Below the pieces are notes generated by a model, which saw only the letters and a program-made list of their open reading frames with translations, searched no databases and was not told the origin of the DNA. Of a DNA stretch of 64,000 bases, positions 10,440-19,480 are shown one piece after another. The translations under genes and the position numbers were made by a program. The stretch covers positions 1 through 64,000 of the forward strand of contig CAKZPT010000079.1 in NCBI GenBank assembly GCA_937139365.1. Direction: 5' to 3'. This DNA is from an uncultured bacterium (lineage in GTDB: Bacteria > Verrucomicrobiota > Kiritimatiellia > PWTM01). The stretch's first letter is position 1. Each line of letters starts with the position of its first letter.

Positions 10440-11693
10440 TCAGCGGGGCAGCGAAGACTCGACGATGCCGTCCACGGGGCGGCACTCGTGGATCGCCCAC
10501 GCCTTCGCAAATTCGGGGTGGCTTATGGGATAGGCCCTTGCCACGGCGCGGCGCAGCGCCGGCAGAGCGCGGGCCAGCACAATGGCGCCGGCCGCGCCCT
10601 TGTCGCCGCCGCCCAGCATTCGCTCTCCCAACACGCCGGGCACCGTTCGGGCGATGTCGCACATCGTCTCGAGCTCCGGTCCGGAAATCTGGTATTGGTC
10701 TCGCAGGCCGATCCCGTCGGCCCGGAACAGCGCGCCCAGCCGCGCGATGTCGCCTTCCCGCCAAGCCCGAAGCATCCCGCGGAACCGTCGTTGGGCGTGG
10801 TAGAGATAGGTCAGCCGTTCGCAGTGATGGGGATGCGTCGTCTGGAACCGCGCCAGGATCCGGCGGTAGAGATCGGCGCTCCGCACGTCGGCCAATTGCC
10901 GGATGCCGAACTCCGGCCCCGCCAGCGCCACCAGTTCCTCGCACTCGGCCCGGCGGATGCGGTAGGTCGACTTTTCGAGCCCGGGGCGGACCGTACCGGT
11001 GTCCAGGCTGACGATCCGAAAGTCCGGCGCACCGCTCCCCAGCGGCACATGGCGGATGCGCCGATCGGAAGGCCGGTAGTGCGTGCCCATCCCTGCCCGG
11101 GCGAACAGGATCATGATCTGGTCCAACTGCCCGCAGGGCGAGCCGATGTACACGTTTTCCACCGCCTGGGCCATGTCCACGAGGTCGAGCGGGTGTCGCG
11201 GCCGGGCGTGGGCGGCATCGAGCATCGTCATCAGCAGGTTCAGCGTCAGCGACGCAGAGCGCGACATGCCGCCGCCGGGGATGTTGCCCACCAGGACCGC
11301 GTCGAACCCGGCCGGCGGAGAAAACCCCTCTCGGCGCAGGATGAAGTCGGCGCCGCAGGGAAAACGCGCCCACGAATCCCGGATCGAGCGCGGCGGCGGG
11401 ACTTCCCCGGGCCGGAACTCGACGACGCCGTCGCCGGGGAAATTGCCGCTGAAGAACCTGACGCGGCCCGAGGTGTTCGGCTTCCAGGCCAGCCAGATGA
11501 AGCGGTCGGTCCCGATGCCGAAGAGCTCGGTGCCGTTGTAGTCGCCATGCTCGACACCGAAGCAGAAGCGCGAGGAGGATCGCCGCAGGCGCCCGCCGGC
11601 GATGTCGAGCCCCGCCCACGCGGCGAGCCGGCGCAGCAGCACCACGGCCTCGCGGTCCGTCGATGGCGGACGTAAGGCGGCCAAGGCCGTCAC
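10440..11693 (-). CDS. GHMP kinase, galactokinase-like
   Basis: GNIPGGGMSRSASLTLNLL and LGERMLGGGDKGAAGAIVL GHMP motifs; GTG start overlaps the upstream stop (GTGA). Confidence 0.75.
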   Translation of the reverse strand: MTALAALRPPSTDREAVVLLRRLAAWAGLDIAGGRLRRSSSRFCFGVEHGDYNGTELFGIGTDRFIWLAWKPNTSGRVRFFSGNFPGDGVVEFRPGEVPPPRSIRDSWARFPCGADFILRREGFSPPAGFDAVLVGNIPGGGMSRSASLTLNLLMTMLDAAHARPRHPLDLVDMAQAVENVYIGSPCGQLDQIMILFARAGMGTHYRPSDRRIRHVPLGSGAPDFRIVSLDTGTVRPGLEKSTYRIRRAECEELVALAGPEFGIRQLADVRSADLYRRILARFQTTHPHHCERLTYLYHAQRRFRGMLRAWREGDIARLGALFRADGIGLRDQYQISGPELETMCDIARTVPGVLGERMLGGGDKGAAGAIVLARALPALRRAVARAYPISHPEFAKAWAIHECRPVDGIVESSLPR

Positions 11694-13519
11694 CAGAAGC
11701 GGATGTACAGGGCCAGCGTGGCCGCGACGACCAAAGCGCCGAAGATGGCCGCGCCGCGGGACGACTCGACGGCGACCCGGCCCTGCGAACGAAAAACGAC
11801 CGGTTCGGGCAGAGGCCGCACCAGGCCGATCAGCTGCATCACGGCGAGGTCTGCAAAGAAACAGATGGCCATCCGGTCCAGGAACGCGATTCCCGGCCAA
11901 ACGCGCGCGATCAGGAAGTACAGCGCGGGGTTGAGCAGCAGCCCCGCCACGCCGGCGGCGCCGGGCGCGGTGCGGTTCAGCAGGCCAAACACGAAGACGG
12001 CAAGGATGCCGGGCGACACGTACCCCTGAAATTCCTGGATGTACTTGAAAATGCCGCCGAAGCGGGGGTTGTCCAGCAAGGGGGAAACGATGCCGCCGAC
12101 CACGACAAACGCCGCCACGCAGACGCGGCCGACGGCGACCAACAGCCGCTGGGACGCGTCGCGCTTCAGGTACTTCGCGAAGACGTCCATCGTGAAGATG
12201 GTCGAGGCGGCGTTGAGGATCGCGGCCAGGGAGCTGACGATCGCCCCCAGCATCGCGGCCAGCACAAACCCCATCAGCCCGCGGTTCTTGGGGATCAACT
12301 TGCCGATCAGCAGCGCGAGGGCCGAGTCGTGCTTGAAGTCTTGCGGGCGACGTTCGGTCGGTGGACGGCCGGCGGCTTCGGCCCGGGCCCGGGCGGTCTC
12401 GTTGTGGGCGCGGATGCGGTCGGCGAGCGCAGCGACCCTGGGCCATCGCGCCACCGCATCGTCCGGCACCGCGAAGACGTCGGTCGACGCGGTCGAGGCC
12501 GAGGCCCGTTCAAACAGCGCGACGTAGTCCTGTTCGGCCCGGGCGGCCATGTCGCGGCTGAACAGGTTGAACGCAATCATGCCCGGGAACACGATAATGA
12601 AGGGGATTAGCAGCTTCAGCGCGGCGGCGAACACGATGCCCTTTTGTCCCTCGCGCAGAGAGGCGGAGCCGAGGACGCGCTGCGTGATGTACTGGTTAAG
12701 GCCCCAGTAGTAGAAGTTCGGGATCCACAGACCGACGACGAGGGCGGTCCAGGGGATGTTGAGATCGTTGCGCGGCAATACCATGTGGAGCTTGCCGCCG
12801 TTGAGGGCCATCATCCGGCCCCAGCCGCCCATGCCCTCGGCGATCAGGTCGGCGGCGGGGCGGCCGGCGCCATCGACCAGCTCCGCGGGGCTGGCCGCGC
12901 CGAGTCGCTGCAGCGCAAAGGCGAGGATGATGGCCCCGCCGGCGATCAGGGCGGTGCCCTGGATCAGGTCGGCCCACGCGCAGGCCTTGAGCCCGCCGAA
13001 GGCGACGTAGGCGGCCGCCATCAGGCCCATAAGCCAGCAGGCGGCCTCGAGGCTGAGCCGGTAGCCGTTGTCGGCCAACAGATCGCGCATCGTCAGCGCC
13101 CCCGCGTAGATCACTCCCGACAGGCTGACGCCGACGAGGATCACCATCATGAAGACGGCCATGATCAGGCGGGCCCAGTGGTTGTAGCGGTGCTCGAGAA
13201 ACTCGGGAATCGTGAAGATGCCGGCGCGCAGAAAATAGGGCAGGAACGCGAACGCGACCACCACCAGGGTGACGGCCGCCATCCACTCGTAGCTGGAAAT
13301 CGCCAGTCCGAGGTAGTTCGCGGCGCTGCCCGACATTCCGACGAACTGCTCGGCGGAGATGTTCGCGGCGATCAGCGAGACGCCGATCAGCCACCACGTC
13401 AACCCGCGGCCGGCGAGGAAATAGGACTCGCTGTCCGACTCGTGCCGAGATTTGAGCATCCCGAGCGACAGCACCGCCGCGATGAACGCGAAGAAGACGA
13501 CGACATCGAGCGCGCCCAT
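11690..13519 (-). CDS. Sodium:solute symporter (SSS family, SglT-like)
   Basis: MGALDVVVFFAFIAAVLSLGM...YFLAGRGLTWWLIGVSLIAANISAEQFVGMSGSA. Confidence 0.9.
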   Translation of the reverse strand: MGALDVVVFFAFIAAVLSLGMLKSRHESDSESYFLAGRGLTWWLIGVSLIAANISAEQFVGMSGSAANYLGLAISSYEWMAAVTLVVVAFAFLPYFLRAGIFTIPEFLEHRYNHWARLIMAVFMMVILVGVSLSGVIYAGALTMRDLLADNGYRLSLEAACWLMGLMAAAYVAFGGLKACAWADLIQGTALIAGGAIILAFALQRLGAASPAELVDGAGRPAADLIAEGMGGWGRMMALNGGKLHMVLPRNDLNIPWTALVVGLWIPNFYYWGLNQYITQRVLGSASLREGQKGIVFAAALKLLIPFIIVFPGMIAFNLFSRDMAARAEQDYVALFERASASTASTDVFAVPDDAVARWPRVAALADRIRAHNETARARAEAAGRPPTERRPQDFKHDSALALLIGKLIPKNRGLMGFVLAAMLGAIVSSLAAILNAASTIFTMDVFAKYLKRDASQRLLVAVGRVCVAAFVVVGGIVSPLLDNPRFGGIFKYIQEFQGYVSPGILAVFVFGLLNRTAPGAAGVAGLLLNPALYFLIARVWPGIAFLDRMAICFFADLAVMQLIGLVRPLPEPVVFRSQGRVAVESSRGAAIFGALVVAATLALYIRFW

Positions 13520-13608
13520 AACCGTACTCCCGGCCGGCCGTCGCCGGCGCAACGCTCGGGACTATAGGCGACGACGTGCCGGCGCGGCAAGCGGTGGTGC
13601 GGCGCCGC

Positions 13609-14507
13609 TCACCCGCGGCCGCCGTGGCTGCGCTCGCGGTAACGGACCGGCGGCAAGCCCGTCTTCGCGTGAAAAAGGCGTGAGAAATAATGGATCGAGT
13701 TCATGCCCACCCGCGCGGCAACCTCCCGGGCGGGCAGCGAGGTCGCTCGAAGAAGCTCGCCGGCGCGGTTGATTCGCAATTGAAGATGGTATTGGGGGGC
13801 GAAAAGCCAGTGGTCTCGCGAAACTTCTTGCGGAACCAGGAATGGCCGACGTGCAGTTCGCGGGCCAGCTCGCGCATGTCGAGGTCGTGCTTTAGCCGCT
13901 CGGCCATCAGCGGCCGCGCCCTGAGCACCGCCTCGGCGATCTGCTCGCCCGCCAGCGCCCGCCGCGTCTCCTCCGTCGCGACGCGAGCCATCGCCTCCAT
14001 CGCCCAGGCGGCCAGCAAAGGGCCGCCGCCGTGCCGCTCGGTGCGAAGTTCGTCGAGGATCTTCTCGTAGACGTCCACAAGCGACCGCGTCTCGCTGGGG
14101 CGCCGGAGCGGCCGCTGCGGCCGGAAGTTGTGTTCGGCCATCAGCTCCGCCGCCTCGCGCCCAGCAAAGGCCAGCCGGTACTCGTCCCAACCAATGCTGG
14201 GCGCGGGCATGTCCCGGTGCCAGACGCCGGGATAGAGCGAAATGACGTCGCCCGCGCGCACCCGGCGGCGCCCCGTCGCGCGCGATTCGAACCAGCCGCC
14301 TCCCCGCGTGATGTAGACGAGCTGAAACTCATCGAGCACCCGCCCTTGCCGCCACGTGAAGTGGTGATCGCTCGGGTGCTGCGTCGGCGGATAGGGATGC
14401 CGGGCCGGAACGCTGGCGAAGCCGCAGCCGATCACAAACAGGCATCCCCGCCGCGTCTCGTCGGCCAGCGGCAAATACCGGTGCCAAAACCTCGCACGCG
14501 CGCTCAC
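13609..14507 (-). pseudogene. AraC family transcriptional regulator, HTH domain frameshifted at a G6/C6 tract
   Basis: Frame 1 runs to ...HVGHSWFRKKFRETTGFSP; frame 2 supplies QYHLQLRINRAGELLRATSLPAREVAARVGMNSIHYFSRLFHAKTGLPP; junction at 13794-13799. Confidence 0.75.
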
Positions 14508-14589
14508 GCCGTGGACGAGGTCGCCGCCGGCCAGGGTTGTCCACTTGCCTTGTCCGGCCCGCCCGACGATGATGGTCACGTAGGCACGC

Positions 14590-15673
14590 ATGCACGACGA
14601 GCCCAGGCTGTCAAAGGAATTGATCGTCCTGTCGCGCGAATTCGGGTCGCCGGACTACGTTCGTGGCGGAGGCGGAAACACCTCCGCCAAGACGATGGAC
14701 ACATTGTGGATCAAGCCCTCCGGGACCACACTGGCCAGACTGACACGGGACCGGTTGGTGGCGATGGACCGCGCCCGTCTCAGGCGGCTGTACGCCATGA
14801 CGCCGCCCCCCCGAACCCGCAGCGCGCGAGGCGATGGTGAAGGAGGCGATGGCCGCGGCGGTGCGGCCCGCCACCCCAGGACGGCCCTCGGTGGAGGCCC
14901 CGCTGCACGGCAGTTTCGGCGCCCGTTTCGTGATCCATACCCACCCCGCCCTGGTCAACGGCCTGACCTGCTCCCGGGATGGCGAGGAGGTTTGCCGGCG
15001 CCTGTTTCCCGACGTGCTGCGGATGCCGTACGTGGAGCCGGGCTACACGCTGTGCATGGAGGTCCGGACGGCGACGGCACGCCACCGCGCTGCGACGGGC
15101 ACCGACCCCGCCGTCGTCATGCTGCAGAACCATGGCCTTTTCGTAGCCGGCGACACGCCCGACGCGGTCCGCTCCGCCTATTGGAGGATCATGGCCGGCT
15201 TGCGGGCGGAGTATGTCCGCCGCGGCGTTTCGCCCGACCCCTCCCTGCCGGCGGAGGCCGATCCGGCCGTGGCGGCCCGGCTGGCCGACGAGCTGCGGGC
15301 CGTCATGGGGGCCGAGGCAGCCCATGCGGCAATTGCAGGTCCGTTCGACGTGGCGGAGGGGCCGCTTTCGCCGGACCACATCGTGTACGCGCGGTCATTT
15401 CCCCTGATCGGTCCGGCCGGCAATAAGGAGTTGGAGGGGTACCGCCGGCGGCATGGCGTCTGGCCGAAGGTCGTCGCCACGCCAGAGGCGGTCGCCGGGG
15501 TCGGCGCCAGCCGCCGTGACGCGGAGTTGGCTCTCGAATTCGCTCAGAACGGCTCCCAGGTCCGCCGGCTGGCCATGGCGTTTGGTGGCCCCCGCTATCT
15601 GTCCGACGCGGCCCGTCGGTTCATCGAGAAATGGGAGGCGGAGTCCTACCGGCGGCAGGTGTCGACCTCCTGA
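14590..15673 (+). pseudogene. Class II aldolase/adducin-domain protein, frameshifted at a C7 tract
   Basis: MHDEPRLSKELIVLSREFGSPDYVRGGGGNTSAKT (frame 1), then ...EAMVKEAM...HTHPALVNGLTCSRDG (frame 2); C7 at 14806-14812. Confidence 0.75.
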
Positions 15674-15766
15674 GGGCGGCACCGGGTTTGACACGGGCGC
15701 CCTCCTGCCGCACTCTGCTTCGGTTTGGGAGGCGATTCCTCGCTCCCCGATGGAAAGGATATTTCG

Positions 15767-16783
15767 ATGCGCACGCAAGCAATCGGGATCCTGTGCGGAT
15801 GTGCGGCGGCCCTAGCCGCGCCGGAGCCGAAAGGCGGAGGGCTGGCCATTCCCGACAACCTTTTCGCGCCGGCGCCGGCCGCCGTTGCCCCCACCTCGGT
15901 GGTGGCCGTCGTCGAGGGGCGCCCGATCCTCCAAGCCGACGTCGACCGAGTGGTCGAACGCGCCCTGGCCATCCAGCAGGGACGCATCCCGGCCGGCCAG
16001 ATGAACGTAGTGCGGCAGCAACTGGCGCTGCGCGCCCGGGAGGAGATGATCACGCAGGCGGTTCTTGTGGCCGAGGCGGAGCGGCAAAAGATCCAAGTGA
16101 CCGAGGAGGAGGTGCGCAAGGCGCGCGAGGCCCTGCCGCTGCCACCGGGACAGACCCTGGACAGCGTGCTCGCGGCGCAGGGCATGACGGCCGCCCAGCT
16201 CGACGAGGACCTCCGCCGCGCCCTACGCATCCGCGCCTTGTTGGACAAGAACGTGCAGGTCGCGGAGCCGACCGACGCGGAAGTCAAGGCCTTCTACGAG
16301 CAGAACTACGGCAACTTCAACCTGCCGGAGTCGGTGACGGCCCGGCACATCCTGATCGCCGTGCCCTCGAATGCGACCGAGGCGGTTCGGAGCGAAAAAC
16401 GCGCCGCCGCGGAAAAGGTCCGGGCCGAGCTTCAGGCGGGTGCGGATTTTGCGGAACTGGCCCGGAAGTATTCCGACGATCCCGGCAGCCGGGACCGCGG
16501 CGGGGTGTACACCTTCGGCCGGGGCCAGATGGTCGCGCCGTTCGAACAGGCCGCCTTCACCCAGAAAATCGGGGAAATCGGGCCGCTGGTCGAAACCGTG
16601 TACGGCTTTCACATCATCCAGACCACCAACCGCTCGCCTGCGCGCACGGTGGGGCTGGAGGAGGCCGCGCCGCGGATTCGTGAATTCCTCTCCCGAAATG
16701 GCCGCGCACAGGCCGAGCAGGAGTACGTGAGGAAGTTGCGCGAATCCGCGAAGGTCGTCCTCCCCGCGGCGGCCGGCCCCTGA
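15767..16783 (+). CDS. Parvulin-type peptidylprolyl isomerase (PpiC/SurA-like)
   Basis: ARHILIAVPSNATEAVRSEKR...ADFAELARKYSDDPGSRDRGGVYTFGRGQMVAPFEQAAF. Confidence 0.9.
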   Translation: MRTQAIGILCGCAAALAAPEPKGGGLAIPDNLFAPAPAAVAPTSVVAVVEGRPILQADVDRVVERALAIQQGRIPAGQMNVVRQQLALRAREEMITQAVLVAEAERQKIQVTEEEVRKAREALPLPPGQTLDSVLAAQGMTAAQLDEDLRRALRIRALLDKNVQVAEPTDAEVKAFYEQNYGNFNLPESVTARHILIAVPSNATEAVRSEKRAAAEKVRAELQAGADFAELARKYSDDPGSRDRGGVYTFGRGQMVAPFEQAAFTQKIGEIGPLVETVYGFHIIQTTNRSPARTVGLEEAAPRIREFLSRNGRAQAEQEYVRKLRESAKVVLPAAAGP

Positions 16784-16789
16784 GGCACG

Positions 16790-17521
16790 TCAGGCCTGTC
16801 TGGCCGCCGAATGGCGGGCGCGCCACCGTCGGAGCATTCGCCAGAAGCGGATCGTGTCTGCGCAGGGGCGGATCTTGCTGCGCTCGCCGCCGTAAATGGT
16901 CCGGATGCGCACCGAATCCATCCGGATTCCCCGCGCCGCCATCTCGAGCAGAACCTCCGATTCCGCGGCGAAGCGCTCGGAGTGGGTCTCGAGATACGGC
17001 AGCAGGTCCGTTCGAATGAACCGGAAGCCGCACTGGGTGTCGGGAACGTAGCGGCCCATCTCCCGGCTCAGCAACCAGCTCATAAAACGGTTTGTGAGGC
17101 GGCGGACCAGCGGCATGCCGGCGGGGTTCCACAGTCGGTTGCCGATCAGCACGGGAATGCCGGTCCGCTCGTAGGCCTCGATGAATTTGGGGATCTCCTC
17201 GGGGTCATGCTGGCCGTCGGCGTCGAGCGTGACGACCCCCTCGTAGCTGGCCTCCAGCGCCCGTCGGAATCCCGTCCGCAACGCGGCCCCCTTCCCTGCG
17301 TTCTCGGCATGCCGGATGACCTCGGCCCCGGCGGCGGCGGCGACGGACGCCGTGTTGTCGGACGAGCCGTCGTCGACCACGATCACGGCCAAGCCGTGGC
17401 GTCGCGCCTCGGCCACGACCGGCCCAATCCGACCGCTTTCATTGAAGGCCGGGATGACCGCGCAGAAACGAGCGCGCGGCGACAATGTCGGCCCGCCATC
17501 CTCTGTGCCATCCTCGTTCAT
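16790..17521 (-). CDS. Glycosyltransferase family 2 (dolichol-P-mannose synthase-like)
   Basis: FCAVIPAFNESGRIGPVV...VVDDGSSDNT...GKGAALRTGF...TLDADGQHDPEEI. Confidence 0.9.
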   Translation of the reverse strand: MNEDGTEDGGPTLSPRARFCAVIPAFNESGRIGPVVAEARRHGLAVIVVDDGSSDNTASVAAAAGAEVIRHAENAGKGAALRTGFRRALEASYEGVVTLDADGQHDPEEIPKFIEAYERTGIPVLIGNRLWNPAGMPLVRRLTNRFMSWLLSREMGRYVPDTQCGFRFIRTDLLPYLETHSERFAAESEVLLEMAARGIRMDSVRIRTIYGGERSKIRPCADTIRFWRMLRRWRARHSAARQA

Positions 17522-18411
17522 GCCCCATCTCCCTGGCGAGGGGGCCCGGCCTCGACGGAGCCCCAGAAGTCGCGGAAAACAAACCACTGAACGGGCACCT
17601 CGCCGATGACATCCTCAAGGGCCGCCACGACCCGCTGCTGGATGTCGCCCACGCCACCGGCCGCCGACGGCTCGACGGGTTCGTAAAACCGCAGCAGGAA
17701 GCGGTCGTCGATCTGACGAATCAAAAAGGCGGGCAGGATGGGCGCGCCCGTGCGCAGCGACAGGACGGCCGCCCCCACGGGCATGGGAACCTCGGCGCCG
17801 AAAAAACGAATCGGCCGGCCCCGGTGGGTGAAATCGCGGTCCACCAGGAGCGAGACGAGCTGTCCGTTGGCGAGCGCCCGAAGCAGGCCGCCGACGGCGG
17901 AGCCGAGGGACAGCAGGTGGATCCCGCGCCGCAGCCGGTGATATCGCCAGAGCCGGTCCACGTGGGGCACGCCGGTGGGCCGGTAGACGGCGGTGACGGG
18001 CCGGCCGAGGCAACCGAGCACCAAACCGCCCATCTCCCAGTTGCCGATGTGGCCGGTGACGAGGATGGCCGGTTTCCCCTTTCCGGCGACAGCATCGAAG
18101 TAATCCCGCCGTTCGAATCCGATCCGCGGCTCGAGCTCCGCATAGGAAGAGCGGGAATAACGGTAAAAGTCTACGATGTATTTGCCAAATTGTTGGTAGG
18201 TCTTGCGCACGAGGCTGCGTACATCGCCGCCCGGGGGATGCACGCCGCGGTAGGCGAGGATTCGCCGAAGGTTGGAGGCAACGCCTTGGCGGCCGGCGGG
18301 GTCGGTCATGTAGTATACGTCCGCCACCCGCTGCCCCAGCCAGTAGGAGAACGCCAGCGGAAGCCGCCGGCTGAGCATCGACGCCATCCAATTCGCCGCG
18401 TACCCCGTCAT
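17518..18411 (-). CDS. Lysophospholipid acyltransferase (LpxL/HtrB family)
   Basis: ILVTGHIGNWEMGGLVL, VDRDFTHRGRPIRFFGAEVPMP; ATGA overlap with the GT2 gene. Confidence 0.88.
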   Translation of the reverse strand: MTGYAANWMASMLSRRLPLAFSYWLGQRVADVYYMTDPAGRQGVASNLRRILAYRGVHPPGGDVRSLVRKTYQQFGKYIVDFYRYSRSSYAELEPRIGFERRDYFDAVAGKGKPAILVTGHIGNWEMGGLVLGCLGRPVTAVYRPTGVPHVDRLWRYHRLRRGIHLLSLGSAVGGLLRALANGQLVSLLVDRDFTHRGRPIRFFGAEVPMPVGAAVLSLRTGAPILPAFLIRQIDDRFLLRFYEPVEPSAAGGVGDIQQRVVAALEDVIGEVPVQWFVFRDFWGSVEAGPPRQGDGA

Positions 18412-18508
18412 CGTCCGAACCACGCCAGCCCAGCCTACGGAGCGGCCTGCCCGTACGCAAGGCGGGCGTTGACCGAGCGCGGCGAACGCGGGAAACTGGA
18501 GACTGGTC

Positions 18509-19480
18509 TTGGAAACCATCCTCCAGTTTGACAACGCGCGCGAAGCGCAGGACTTGACCGGCCCGGCCGGCCGGTGGCTCGAGCGAGTAGGCGGAGCGCT
18601 CGGCGTGCGCCTGACGGCGCGCGAGGCGTGGCTGAAGATCGAAGGACCCGACGACGCGGTCGAACGGGCCGCCCGGCTGTTCCGCCTGCTGCGCGCCGCC
18701 CGCAACCGCGGTGCCGTGCCTCGGGAGCAGGGCGTCATGTTCGCCGTCCGCGCCGTGCTCGAGGGCCGCGAGGCCGAGCTGGAGCGCCTCCACGCCACCC
18801 GGATCGCCGTGGCCGCCGGGATGCCGCCCGTCTTTCCACGCACCTTTGGGCAACTTCGATACGTCGAAGCCATCGCCGCCTGCGATTGCACCTTCGGCAT
18901 CGGCCCGGCGGGCACCGGCAAGACCTACCTGGCGATGGCGATGGCCGTGTCCACGCTGCTGCGCGGCGAGGTCGGCCGCATCATCCTGACCCGGCCTGCG
19001 GTCGAGGCGGGCGAGGCCCTCGGGTTTCTGCCCGGCGACGTCGAGCAGAAGGTCCTTCCGTACCTGCGGCCGCTGCGGGACGCCCTCTACGACATGATGC
19101 CCGCCGAGGAGATCGAGCGGTGCACGTCGCGCGGCGTGATCGAGGTCGCGCCGTTGGCCTACATGCGGGGACGGACGCTCAACCACGCTTTCGTAATCCT
19201 CGACGAGGCCCAGAACACGACCCCCGAGCAGATGCTGATGTTTCTTACGCGGCTGGGCTTCGACTCTAAGTGTGTCGTTACGGGCGATCTGACGCAGATC
19301 GACCTTCCCGGGCGCACAATGTCCGGCCTCTTCGAAGCCCGCCGGACATTGGACGGCATCGAGGGCATTCGGATTTGCGAACTGGACGACTCGGACGTCG
19401 TGCGCCACGAGCTGGTCCAGAAGATCATTCAGGCATACCGCCGCAGCCGGACGAGGCGGACGGGGCGGGGCCGGGCATGA
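18509..19480 (+). CDS. PhoH family ATPase
   Basis: [50 protein letters not shown]. Confidence 0.95.
   Translation: METILQFDNAREAQDLTGPAGRWLERVGGALGVRLTAREAWLKIEGPDDAVERAARLFRLLRAARNRGAVPREQGVMFAVRAVLEGREAELERLHATRIAVAAGMPPVFPRTFGQLRYVEAIAACDCTFGIGPAGTGKTYLAMAMAVSTLLRGEVGRIILTRPAVEAGEALGFLPGDVEQKVLPYLRPLRDALYDMMPAEEIERCTSRGVIEVAPLAYMRGRTLNHAFVILDEAQNTTPEQMLMFLTRLGFDSKCVVTGDLTQIDLPGRTMSGLFEARRTLDGIEGIRICELDDSDVVRHELVQKIIQAYRRSRTRRTGRGRA

Noticed and set aside
10440-12446. 668-aa minus ORF
   Set aside because: Its N-terminal half is out-of-frame translation of the SSS symporter; only 10440..11693 is a credible galactokinase-like CDS.
14589-14592. Overlapping start codons of AraC (minus) and aldolase (plus)
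   Set aside because: Probably an artefact of choosing the most upstream ATG for AraC; a GTG at 14507 matches the family N-terminus better and leaves ~80 bp for promoters.
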